Notes: generated by a model not told the origin, from the letters alone. Shown: positions 1 through 7,271, counted from the first letter of the stretch. The stretch is 7,374 bases of DNA from Rhodospirillales bacterium (GCA_013205335.1 JABMNB010000080.1:1-7374), one strand, 5' to 3'. Translations and numbers: made by a program.

Positions 1-159
1 CTCGACGCGCTCCGCGCGCAGGAACGCCTGACCATCGCGCAGCTCGCCGCGCTCACCGGCGCCAATCGCAACACGCTCAAGGTGCGGCTGCGCGAACTGG
101 TGTCGGCGGGACGTGTGCGCCGGCACGGCAAGGCGCGGGCGACGTGGTATTCGTTGTGA
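1..159 (+). CDS. C-terminal end of a winged-helix DNA-binding protein (5' truncated by the window)
   Basis: Frame 1 is open from the first base to a TGA at 157-159 and encodes 52 residues. The peptide reads like a winged helix-turn-helix: a first helix (LTIAQLAALTG), a recognition helix (RNTLKVRLRELVSAG), then a basic wing (RVRRHGKARATWYSL). This arrangement is common at the C-terminus of Fic-family proteins and of Schlafen/AlbA_2 ATP-binding regulators, both frequent companions of type I restriction loci. The last strand, with its xxxGxxxAxxWY ending, resembles the C-terminus of the AlbA_2 protein further along this window (around residues 516-537). The catalytic or N-terminal part lies outside the window, so the family cannot be fixed. 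The codon pattern, rich in G/C at third positions, supports a real gene. Confidence 0.7.
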   Translation, partial: LDALRAQERLTIAQLAALTGANRNTLKVRLRELVSAGRVRRHGKARATWYSL

Positions 160-338
160 TGAAGGCGGCCCGGGCGAAGGCATCGCCTCGTTCTCGTTCG
201 CCAGTCCATAGAGGTGCCCCCGAAGGGGCGGCGGGGGGCTAGCTTCTGGAACTTTGTAGTGAGTTCGCCGGTGGAGCGGCTTGCATTGGCGCTTCCGGCC
301 CGGCAACGCCCCGCCTTAGTATCCCGCCTCACGAGAGC

Positions 339-352
339 GAGGAGCGTAACGC
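339..352 (+). promoter_or_regulatory. Ribosome binding site and spacer of hsdM
   Basis: GAGGAG at 339-344 lies eight bases before the ATG at 353. It is the clearest Shine-Dalgarno sequence in the window and supports this start for HsdM. The 160-352 gap before the gene otherwise holds only short GC-rich hairpins, for example GCCCC/GGGGC around a CGAA loop at 216-229. I see no convincing promoter there. Confidence 0.7.
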
Positions 353-1891
353 ATGCTGACCGGGGACATCCGCAACAAGGTCGACACGATCTGGAACGCC
401 TTCTGGTCGGGTGGCATCTCCAATCCGCTCGAAGTCATCGAGCAGATTACTTATCTGCTCTTCATCAAACGGCTCGACGACCTGCATATCGCCGAGGAGG
501 CCAAGGCTCGCACCCTGAAGCGACCCATGGAGCGCCGCATCATTCCCGAAGGCAAGGACCCGAAGGGAATGCCCTTCGAGGACCTGCGCTGGTCCCGCTT
601 CGCCCACAAGGCGCCGGCCGAGATGTATGCGATCGTCGGTGAGCACGTCTTTCCCTTCCTGCGCACGCTGGGCGGCGAAGGCTCGACCTATGCCCGCCAC
701 ATGGAAGGCGCGCGCTTCACCATCCCGACCCCGGCGCTGCTCGCCCGCGTCGTCGACCTGATCGGCCAGTTGCCGCTGGAGGAACGCGACACCAAGGGCG
801 ACCTCTACGAATACATGCTGGGCAAGATCGCCAGCGCCGGCCAGAACGGCCAGTTCCGCACCCCCCGCCACATCATCCGCCTGATGGTCGAGCTGACCGC
901 GCCGACGCCGCAGGACACCATCTGCGATCCCGCCTGCGGCACCGCGGGCTTCCTGGTCGCGGCCGGCGAGTACCTGCGCGAACGGCACCCCGAGGCGCTG
1001 CGCGATCCGAAGCTGCGCGAGCACTTTCACAAAAGCCTGTTCAACGGCTTCGACTTCGACGCCACCATGCTGCGCATCGGCAGTATGAACATACTGCTGC
1101 ACGGCGTCGATGCGCCGAACATCGTCTACCGTGACTCTCTTTCGCAAGATCACGCTGGCGAGGAAGAGAAATACACCCTCGTGCTCGCCAATCCACCGTT
1201 TGCCGGGTCACTCGATCATGACTCCGTCGCCAAGGATCTCTTGGCGATGGTGAAGACTAGAAAAACTGAACTGCTGTTTCTCGCCCTGTTCTTGCGCCTG
1301 CTCAAACCCGGCGGGCGTGCCGCCGTGATCGTCCCCGATGGCGTCCTATTCGGCTCCAGCAAGGTTCACAAGGAACTGCGTCGCCTGCTGGTCGAGGATC
1401 AGAAGCTCGACGCTATGATCTCGCTGCCGGCTGGTGTCTTCAAACCCTACGCCGGTGTCTCGACCGCCATCCTCCTCTTCACAAAGACCAACTCGGGTGG
1501 CACCGACTATGTCTGGTTCTACGACATGGCCTCGGACGGCTGGTCGCTCGACGACAAGCGTACGCCACTCTTGCCCGACGAAAAGCTCGGCCCGATTCCG
1601 CAGGTTGCTCTGAGTGATGAGGAGCATTTGAAGAACAACCTGCCCGACATATTGACACGCTGGGCTGCGAGAACCAGTAGCGAGCGCACGCGTCCCCGCA
1701 CTGCACAAAGTTTTTGCGTGCCGAAGGCTGACATTGCGGCGCAGGGCTATGATCTATCGCTCAACCGTTACAGGGAAGTCGTTCACGAACAGATCGAGCA
1801 CCGGACACCGAGAGAAATTCTCGCGATCCTCGCAAAGTTGGAAGAGGAACTTCATCAAGAGACGAAAGAACTCGAGGCGCTATTGAGATGA
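353..1891 (+). CDS. hsdM: Type I restriction-modification system, N6-adenine DNA methyltransferase subunit HsdM
   Basis: This 512-residue protein is the modification subunit. With HsdS it transfers a methyl group from S-adenosylmethionine to adenine N6 in the recognition site. Residues 1 to about 130 form the HsdM N-terminal helical domain, beginning with a typical FWSGGISNPLEVIEQITYLLFIKRLDDL stretch split over residues 17-44. The catalytic domain follows. It has QFRTP at 167-171, the AdoMet-binding motif I DPACGTAGF at 192-200, and the catalytic motif IV NPPF at 280-283. The family signature YDLSLNRY is at 466-473, and a charged helix likely to form a coiled coil runs from 485 to 512. Length and motif order are normal for the family and nothing appears missing, so it should be active. 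The TGA overlaps the hsdS start (ATGA), indicating translational coupling. The last third has somewhat lower GC than the first. Confidence 0.96.
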   Translation: MLTGDIRNKVDTIWNAFWSGGISNPLEVIEQITYLLFIKRLDDLHIAEEAKARTLKRPMERRIIPEGKDPKGMPFEDLRWSRFAHKAPAEMYAIVGEHVFPFLRTLGGEGSTYARHMEGARFTIPTPALLARVVDLIGQLPLEERDTKGDLYEYMLGKIASAGQNGQFRTPRHIIRLMVELTAPTPQDTICDPACGTAGFLVAAGEYLRERHPEALRDPKLREHFHKSLFNGFDFDATMLRIGSMNILLHGVDAPNIVYRDSLSQDHAGEEEKYTLVLANPPFAGSLDHDSVAKDLLAMVKTRKTELLFLALFLRLLKPGGRAAVIVPDGVLFGSSKVHKELRRLLVEDQKLDAMISLPAGVFKPYAGVSTAILLFTKTNSGGTDYVWFYDMASDGWSLDDKRTPLLPDEKLGPIPQVALSDEEHLKNNLPDILTRWAARTSSERTRPRTAQSFCVPKADIAAQGYDLSLNRYREVVHEQIEHRTPREILAILAKLEEELHQETKELEALLR

Positions 1892-3090
1892 GTGGCGGAA
1901 TGTCGACGACATTGAATGATGTAGCCACATTCATTAGAGGGATCACATTCAAGCCAGAGGACGTTGTTCCGGTCGGATCGCCGAACTCTGTGGCGTGTAT
2001 GCGAACTAAGAATGTCCAAGCCAAGCTCGACTTGTCGGACGTTTGGGGAGTCTCCGCATTTTTCGTCAAGCGGCGAGATCAGTATCTCCAGCCTGGTGAC
2101 GTACTAGTCTCCAGCGCAAATAGTTGGAATTTGGTCGGGAAGTGCTGCTGGGTGCCTGAACTTCCTTGGCAGTCTACTTTTGGAGGCTTCATATCGGCGC
2201 TTCGACCTGACATGAGCAAGGTCGATCCTCGATACTTGTATCGGTGGTTCGCATCGGATCGCGTTCAAACGATCGTAAGAAGCTTCGGGCAGCAGACCAC
2301 GAACATTTCAAATCTAAATGTCGATAGGTGCTTGAGGCTGGAGATTCCACTACCCCCTCTCGTTGAGCAGCGGCGAATCGCGACAATCCTCGACAAGGCA
2401 GACGCGCTCCGCGCTAGGCGCCGGGCTGCGCTTGCCCAACTTGATGCTCTCACACAGTCTGTCTTTCTTGACATGTTTGGCAGTCCAGTAACGAATCCCG
2501 CGGGATGGCCAGCAGTGGCATTCAGTGAGATTTGTGATCGAGTTACTGTGGGGATCGTGGTTAAGCCCGCGTCCTACTATGTTCCCAACGGCGTTCCGGC
2601 TCTGCGCTCACTTAACATCAAGCCGGGCAAGATTGTGCTAGAGGATCTCGTTTACTTTTCTCAATCGGACAACGACACAAAACTTGCCAAGACGAAACTC
2701 CGTACTAATGACGTCGTTATTGTTCGCACTGGACAGCCAGGGACAGCGGCCGTAGTGCCCTCGGAGCTAGACGGCGTGAATGCGATCGATTTGCTCATAG
2801 CAAGTCCCCAGAACGAATTGGGAGATCCGACGTTTCTATGCACGTTCTTTAACTCAGCGGGTGGGCGTGATCTCGTGCTTTCTAAGCAACGTGGCCAAGT
2901 GCAAAAGCACTTAAACGTCGGCTCGCTCAACGAAGCGATCATCCCACTTCCTCCTATCGATCTTCAGCGCACTTTTGCTCGCCGCATAGGAGCGATCGAG
3001 AAACTGAAAGCCTCTCATCATGCCTCTTGCGCGGCGCTCGACGGTCTTTTTGCGTCACTGCAAGATCGCGCCTTTCGGGGCGAGTTGTAG
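1888..3090 (+). CDS. hsdS: Type I restriction-modification system specificity subunit HsdS
   Basis: This 400-residue protein determines which bipartite DNA sequence the complex methylates or cuts. It shows the usual HsdS layout: target-recognition domain 1 (about 1-150), a central conserved helical spacer (about 154-200), target-recognition domain 2 (about 205-350), and a distal conserved helix (about 353-400). The two conserved segments are an internal repeat. IPLPPLVEQRRIATILDK at 153-170 matches IPLPPIDLQRTFARRIGAI at 352-370, each followed by an Ala/Leu-rich helix ending in FLDMFGSP and LQDRAFRGEL. The ATG at 1888 overlaps the hsdM stop, with GAGG at 1874-1877 ahead of it; an ATG at 1900 is an alternative start. 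GC is visibly lower than in the neighbours (32 of 60 bases in 1981-2040 versus 42 of 60 in 5401-5460), consistent with horizontal exchange. The target sequence cannot be predicted by eye. Confidence 0.95.
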   Translation: MSGGMSTTLNDVATFIRGITFKPEDVVPVGSPNSVACMRTKNVQAKLDLSDVWGVSAFFVKRRDQYLQPGDVLVSSANSWNLVGKCCWVPELPWQSTFGGFISALRPDMSKVDPRYLYRWFASDRVQTIVRSFGQQTTNISNLNVDRCLRLEIPLPPLVEQRRIATILDKADALRARRRAALAQLDALTQSVFLDMFGSPVTNPAGWPAVAFSEICDRVTVGIVVKPASYYVPNGVPALRSLNIKPGKIVLEDLVYFSQSDNDTKLAKTKLRTNDVVIVRTGQPGTAAVVPSELDGVNAIDLLIASPQNELGDPTFLCTFFNSAGGRDLVLSKQRGQVQKHLNVGSLNEAIIPLPPIDLQRTFARRIGAIEKLKASHHASCAALDGLFASLQDRAFRGEL

Positions 3091-3095
3091 CCAAT

Positions 3096-4736
3096 ATGCC
3101 GACGACTCGTGAGCAACTTCGCCATTGGCTATCCGAGCCTGAAGGCACGCGCCTCGAATTTAAGGAAGCAAAGAACAACTTCCATTTCGACAAGTTGGTC
3201 GACTACTGCGTCGCTCTCGCCAACGAGGGCGGCGGCAAGATCATTTTCGGCGTCACCGATCGCCGGCCACGCCGCATCGTCAGCACGACGGCCTTCGGCG
3301 AACCTGGCCGGACGGAAGCAGGCCTGCATGATCGGTTGCGGCATCGGATCCCCGTCGAAGAACTGATCGTGCCGGAAGGGCGGATCCTGATCGTTCATGT
3401 ACCGGGTCGGTTGCCGGGCACTGCCTGGAACATCAACGGTCGGTATCTCAAGCGCGCCGGTGACGACCTGACCGCGCTCGGCGACTCCGAACTCAGGGCA
3501 ATATTCGCCGAAACGGGCCCCGATTTTTCTGCTGAAGTCTGTTCCGGCGCCGGGATCGGCGACCTCTCGCCGGTGGCGATTGCGTCGTTCCGCGAACGGT
3601 GGGCGAGGAAGACGCAAGACCCCCGCAAGGCCGGTTGGTCTGATCCGGAAACGCTCAATAGCGCCGAGCTTCTTGTCGACGGCGGGGTGACTTACGCCGC
3701 CTTGATCCTGTTGGGCACGGCCGGCGCCTTGTCCCGATGGTTGGCGCAGGCAGAGGTCGTCTTCGAGTATCGTTCCTCGGAGGCCTCCGGCCCCGCCGCG
3801 GACCGCGTCGAATACCGCGAAGGCTTCTTCCTGTGGCAGGAGCAGATCTGGGCGAAGATCAACCTGCGCAACGAGCGTCAGAGCTATCAGGACGGCCTCT
3901 TCAGGCTCGACTTGCCGACATTCGACGAGGTCGCGGTTCGTGAAGCGCTGCTGAATGCGCTTGCCCATCGCGACTACAGGCTGGGCGGTTCGGTGTTCAT
4001 TCGGCAGTATTCGCAACGCTTGGAAATCGTCAGCCCCGGTGGCCTGCCGGCGGGCATCACGCCCGAGAATATCTACGACCAGCAGAATCCCAGGAACCGG
4101 CGTCTCGCTGAGGCGCTGGCACGATGCGGCCTGATCGAGCGATCCGGCCAGGGTATGAACCTGATCGTCGAAAGCGCAATACGGCAGGGAAAGCCGTTGC
4201 CGAGCTTCGCCGGGACATCGGCGCATGAAGTTCGGCTGACGCTGGAAGGCGCGGTCAAGAACCCGGACCTCGTGCGCTTCATGGAACGGCTGGGCGAGGC
4301 GAAGCTCAAATCGTTCTCGACGGCGGACTTTCTCGTGCTGGACCACCTGCAGCGCGATCTTGCCCTGCCTGAGTCCCTCCGGGTCCGGGTACCGCAGTTG
4401 ATAGAAGCCGGCGTCGTCGAGACGGTAGGGCGCGGCAGGGGGACCAAGTACATTCTGTCACGCAGTCTCTACGCCGCGATCGGATCCAAGGGCGCCTACA
4501 CACGAAGAAGGGGGCTCGACAGGGAGACGAACAAGGCGCTGCTGCTCAAGCATGTCGAGGACAATTCGAGCGCAGGCGCGCGTATGGAAGAGCTGATGCA
4601 AGTCCTCCCGGCCTTGCCGCGTGGCCAGATTCAGGCGCTGCTGCGGGAGCTGCGGGCCGACGGCAAGGTCCATATGGTCGGCACGACCAAGGCCGCGCGC
4701 TGGTATCCCGGAGCGGCGCCCCCTATTGCAACTTGA
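3096..4736 (+). CDS. Schlafen/AlbA_2-domain ATP-binding protein with C-terminal winged helices, embedded in the type I RM locus
   Basis: This 546-residue protein belongs to the COG2865-type predicted regulators. The N-terminus (about 11-135) is an AlbA_2/Schlafen-like domain: EGTRLEFKEAKNNFHFDKLV, then LANEGGGKIIFGV at 41-53, and a YLKRAGDD-type segment near 117. A GHKL-type ATP-binding domain follows. Its N-box is REALLNALAHRDY (282-294), and the glycine motif GLIERSGQGMNLI (345-357) is the likely ATP lid. The C-terminus has one winged helix at about 409-455 (wing GRGRGTKYILS) and a second at about 485-540. The start at 3096 is chosen because the AlbA_2 homology begins there and it lies 5 bases after the hsdS stop. 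An upstream in-frame ATG at 3027 would add 23 residues inside hsdS. The ribosome binding site is weak (GAG at 3082-3084), suggesting coupling to hsdS. Such genes are known in defence islands. Whether it regulates or assists restriction is unproven. Confidence 0.85.
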   Translation: MPTTREQLRHWLSEPEGTRLEFKEAKNNFHFDKLVDYCVALANEGGGKIIFGVTDRRPRRIVSTTAFGEPGRTEAGLHDRLRHRIPVEELIVPEGRILIVHVPGRLPGTAWNINGRYLKRAGDDLTALGDSELRAIFAETGPDFSAEVCSGAGIGDLSPVAIASFRERWARKTQDPRKAGWSDPETLNSAELLVDGGVTYAALILLGTAGALSRWLAQAEVVFEYRSSEASGPAADRVEYREGFFLWQEQIWAKINLRNERQSYQDGLFRLDLPTFDEVAVREALLNALAHRDYRLGGSVFIRQYSQRLEIVSPGGLPAGITPENIYDQQNPRNRRLAEALARCGLIERSGQGMNLIVESAIRQGKPLPSFAGTSAHEVRLTLEGAVKNPDLVRFMERLGEAKLKSFSTADFLVLDHLQRDLALPESLRVRVPQLIEAGVVETVGRGRGTKYILSRSLYAAIGSKGAYTRRRGLDRETNKALLLKHVEDNSSAGARMEELMQVLPALPRGQIQALLRELRADGKVHMVGTTKAARWYPGAAPPIAT

Positions 4737-4791
4737 ATTGCAATTGTTGCAATCGGCCGCCGGTCTGATTTTCCAACACATTGAAAACAAA

Positions 4792-4804
4792 GGACAATTT
4801 GTCC
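4792..4804. repeat. 13-bp perfect inverted repeat in the hsdR leader
   Basis: The arms GGACAA (4792-4797) and TTGTCC (4799-4804) flank a single central T. The sequence is symmetric about that base, like a dimer-binding operator, and lies four bases before the larger palindrome at 4809-4830. A single-base centre makes an RNA hairpin unlikely, so a protein-binding site fits better. Confidence 0.6.
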
Positions 4805-4808
4805 CCGT

Positions 4809-4830
4809 GATTTGCAATCGATTGCAAATC
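4809..4830. repeat. 22-bp perfect palindrome containing two TTGCAA motifs
   Basis: The left arm GATTTGCAATC (4809-4819) is followed directly by its exact complement GATTGCAAATC (4820-4830), with no spacer. Each arm holds one TTGCAA. Perfect symmetry over 22 bases with no loop points to a dimeric or tetrameric protein-binding site rather than a transcription terminator. There is no run of T after it. Confidence 0.75.
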
Positions 4831-4836
4831 GGCGTC

Positions 4837-4853
4837 GGGATCAGGGCGATCCC
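4837..4853 (+). other. Short hairpin in the hsdR leader
   Basis: GGGATC (4837-4842) can pair with GATCCC (4848-4853) around a five-base loop. Lying 54 bases before the hsdR start and lacking a T run, it could be a leader-RNA structure or coincidence in GC-rich DNA. Confidence 0.3.
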
Positions 4854-4907
4854 CGGCGATTGCGGTTGCAATTTCGCACGCTATGCCGCGCAATCGATCC
4901 AACCTTC

Positions 4908-7271
4908 ATGACCAACTTCGCCTTCCTGCAGGCCGAATGGCCCGACCTCGCCGAAGCCGGGCACCGGGCGGAGTCTTCCATTCAGAGCGATCCGCGCGCT
5001 GCGTGCTTTCACGCCCGCCGAGCGCTGGAGCTGACCGTCGACTGGCTTTACCGCCACGACAAGACGCTGAAGAAGCCCTACTCGGACAATCTGGGAGCAC
5101 TGCTCCACGAGCCAACATTCAAGGACTTGCTGAGGCCGACGATCTTCGCCAAGGCGCGCCTCATCGTGAGCGTCGGCAACGCGGCGGTGCATGGCGGCCG
5201 TCCGGTCAAACCCGTCGATGCCCTGACCGCCGTCAAGGAACTGTTCCACGTCGGCTACTGGTTGGCGCGCAACTATGCGCGCACGGCCAAGCCGCCGTCG
5301 CCTCTCGCCTACGATCCGGCGTTGGCGGCGAAGGCTGCAATTGCCCCCCAGACCCTGGCCCATCTGCAGAAGCTCGCCGCCGATCTCGAAGCCGAGCGGC
5401 AGGCGCGGCTGACGGCCGAAGAAGCGCGCCAATCAACCGATGCCGAACTGGCGCGCCTGCGCGAGGAATTCGCGAAGGCAAAGGCCGCGAACGAGTCGCG
5501 CCCGGACGACCATGATTACTCCGAGGCCGAGACCCGCGATTTCTTCATCGATCTTCTGTTGAGAGAGGCCGGCTGGGCACTCGAACAGGCGCGCGACCGC
5601 GAGTATCCCGTCGAGGGTATGCCCAACAACCAAGGCAAGGGGTTCGTCGACTATGTGCTGTGGGGCGCCGACAATCTGCCGCTGGCGGTCGTCGAGGCCA
5701 AACGCACGCGGAAAAATGCCGGCCAGGGCCGCCAGCAGGCCAAGCTCTATGCCGATTGCCTGGAGAAGGCCTATGGCCGCCGGCCGCTGATCTTCTACAC
5801 CAACGGCTACGAGCACTGGATCTGGGACGATGCGCGCTATCCGCCACGCCCCATCCAAGGATTTCTCAAGCGCGACGAGCTGGAGCTGGCCATCCAGCGC
5901 CGCACCTCGCGCAAGTCATTGGCCGAGGCGAAAATCGATGAAGTGATCGTCGAGCGCTATTATCAGTGGCGAGCGATCCGGCGCATCGGTGAGAGCTTCG
6001 AGCGCGACCATCAGCGCAAGGCGCTGGTGGTGATGGCGACCGGCGCCGGCAAGACGCGCACCGTGATCGCCCTCGTCGATCTCCTGATGCGCTGCAACTG
6101 GGCCAAGCGCGTGCTGTTCCTGGCGGATCGCGTCGCCCTGGTGAAACAGGCAGCCAACGCCTTCAAGAAGCATCTGCCCGATTTACCGCCGGTCAACCTG
6201 ATCGAGGATCGCTATGGCGAGGGCCGCGTCTTCGTCTCGACCTATCCGACCATGATGGGCCTGATCGACGAGCGACGGGAGGGCCAGCGCCGGTTCGGAC
6301 CCGGTCATTTCGACCTGATCGTCATCGACGAGGCGCATCGCTCCGTCTTTCGCAAGTACAAGGCGATCTTCGAGTATTTCGATTCGCTGCTCGTTGGCCT
6401 GACGGCCACGCCGCGCGAGGAGGTCGAGCGCAGCACTTACAGGCTGTTCGAGTTGGAGAATGGCGTGCCGACCGACGCCTATCCGTTGGAGGAGGCCGTG
6501 CGCGACGGCTTCCTCGTGCCGATGCGTGCCGTCTCGGTGCCGCTGCGCTTCCAGCGCGAAGGTATCCGCTATGACGACCTCTCACCCGACGAGCAGGAAG
6601 CCTGGGACGAGATCGAGTGGGAGGAAGGCGGCGGCGAGCGCGACCGAGTCGAGGCGGTCGAGCTGAACAAGTGGCTGTTCAACGCCGATACCGTCGACAA
6701 GGTGCTGGAGCACTTGATGACGCGCGGCCAGAAGGTCGCGGGCGGCGACCGGCTGGCCAAGACCATCGTCTTCGCCAAGAACCACAATCATGCGGCCTTC
6801 ATCGCCGAGCGCTTCGACGCCAGCTATCCGCACCTCAAGGGCGCCCTCGCGCGGGTGATCGACTTCCAGACGGACTATGCCCAAAGCCTGATCGACGATT
6901 TCTCCAAGGCCGAAAGCGCGCCGCACATCGCGATTTCCGTCGACATGCTGGATACCGGCATCGACGTGCCGGAAGTGGCGAATCTCGTGTTCTTCAAGCT
7001 GGTGCGCTCGCGCACCAAGTTCTGGCAGATGATCGGCCGCGGCACGCGCCTCTCTCCCGATCTGTTCGGTCCCGGCCAGCACAAGGAATTCTTCTACGTC
7101 TTCGACTTCTGCCAGAACCTCGAATACTTCAGCCAGAATCCGCAGACGGTCGATGGCGCCGTCGGCATGCCGCTGGGCCAGCGCCTGTTCAACCGACGCC
7201 TCGAATTAGTCCGCGCTCTGGATGGTGCTCCGCCGCCGAACAAGCCGAAGGGTTTGGGGCACCTCGAATAA
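4908..7271 (+). CDS. hsdR: Type I restriction endonuclease motor subunit HsdR, C-terminally truncated
   Basis: This 787-residue protein is the cutting and translocating subunit. Residues 1 to about 125 form a DUF4145-like helical domain (MTNFAFLQAEW start; ACFHARRALELTVDWLY at 32-48). A charged coiled coil spans about 150-195. The nuclease is a PD-(D/E)XK fold with D248 and the E263-A-K265 motif in VVEAKR. The SF2 motor follows: Walker A ATGAGKT (377-383), DEAH (474-477), LTATP (498-502), DMLDTGIDVPEV (679-690) and QMIGRGTRL (707-715). The ATG at 4908 is chosen because family members begin with a similar N-FAFL segment; a TTG at 4812 would translate through the palindromes. No good ribosome binding site precedes it. 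EcoKI HsdR, which has the same general plan, is 1170 residues. Here the frame ends about 70 residues after the last motor motif, just before an IS, so the C-terminal domain that docks onto the methyltransferase is missing. Confidence 0.93.
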   Translation: MTNFAFLQAEWPDLAEAGHRAESSIQSDPRAACFHARRALELTVDWLYRHDKTLKKPYSDNLGALLHEPTFKDLLRPTIFAKARLIVSVGNAAVHGGRPVKPVDALTAVKELFHVGYWLARNYARTAKPPSPLAYDPALAAKAAIAPQTLAHLQKLAADLEAERQARLTAEEARQSTDAELARLREEFAKAKAANESRPDDHDYSEAETRDFFIDLLLREAGWALEQARDREYPVEGMPNNQGKGFVDYVLWGADNLPLAVVEAKRTRKNAGQGRQQAKLYADCLEKAYGRRPLIFYTNGYEHWIWDDARYPPRPIQGFLKRDELELAIQRRTSRKSLAEAKIDEVIVERYYQWRAIRRIGESFERDHQRKALVVMATGAGKTRTVIALVDLLMRCNWAKRVLFLADRVALVKQAANAFKKHLPDLPPVNLIEDRYGEGRVFVSTYPTMMGLIDERREGQRRFGPGHFDLIVIDEAHRSVFRKYKAIFEYFDSLLVGLTATPREEVERSTYRLFELENGVPTDAYPLEEAVRDGFLVPMRAVSVPLRFQREGIRYDDLSPDEQEAWDEIEWEEGGGERDRVEAVELNKWLFNADTVDKVLEHLMTRGQKVAGGDRLAKTIVFAKNHNHAAFIAERFDASYPHLKGALARVIDFQTDYAQSLIDDFSKAESAPHIAISVDMLDTGIDVPEVANLVFFKLVRSRTKFWQMIGRGTRLSPDLFGPGQHKEFFYVFDFCQNLEYFSQNPQTVDGAVGMPLGQRLFNRRLELVRALDGAPPPNKPKGLGHLE

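Larger units (their letters stand above)
4726..4871. promoter_or_regulatory. Cluster of six TTGCAA motifs upstream of hsdR (putative operator array)
   Basis: The self-complementary hexamer TTGCAA occurs at 4726-4731, 4738-4743, 4747-4752, 4812-4817, 4822-4827 and 4866-4871. Four or five copies also fit the longer form WTTGCAAT. Neighbouring copies within each group start 9 to 12 bases apart, about one helical turn. A related string, GCAATCG, appears at 4749-4755, 4814-4820 and 4890-4896; the last ends about 11 bases before the hsdR ATG. I noticed no other TTGCAA in the window. AT-rich hexamers are rare in DNA of this GC content, so the clustering is unlikely to be chance. An operator array for a DNA-binding regulator is the simplest reading. 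The first copy lies inside the end of the AlbA_2 gene. No convincing -35/-10 pair was recognised. Confidence 0.6.

Noticed and set aside
173..187. Hairpin GGCGA/TCGCC with loop AGGCA shortly after the upstream stop, as a terminator
   Set aside because: It has only five pairs and is followed by a mixed TCGTTCTCGTTC rather than a T run. This is too weak to call.
281..286. TTGCAT before hsdM as an extra copy of the TTGCAA motif
   Set aside because: It differs at the last base, breaks the palindrome, and stands alone.
293..322. Possible hsdM promoter with TAGTAT (317-322) as -10
   Set aside because: The -10 matches only four of six positions and no plausible -35 is correctly spaced (TTCCGG at best).
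3027..3095. Upstream ATG for the AlbA_2 gene inside hsdS
   Set aside because: The 23 extra residues are read out of frame from the hsdS 3' end and do not look like part of the AlbA_2 domain. The ATG at 3096 gives normal spacing.
3129..4346. 405-codon open frame on the - strand opposite the AlbA_2 gene
   Set aside because: It mirrors a well-supported gene in GC-rich DNA, has no recognisable domain, and its composition is that of an antisense shadow. The same applies to the 274-codon frame at 329-1153.
4812..4907. TTG start for hsdR at 4812, adding 32 residues
   Set aside because: The added peptide is Arg-rich with no family resemblance, it would be encoded by the palindromic repeats, and family members start at the MxNFAFL position encoded at 4908.
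4883..5515. Alternative + frame open through the start of hsdR
   Set aside because: It is a shifted shadow of hsdR, Arg- and Pro-rich with no domain, whereas the hsdR frame carries clear DUF4145-like and nuclease motifs.
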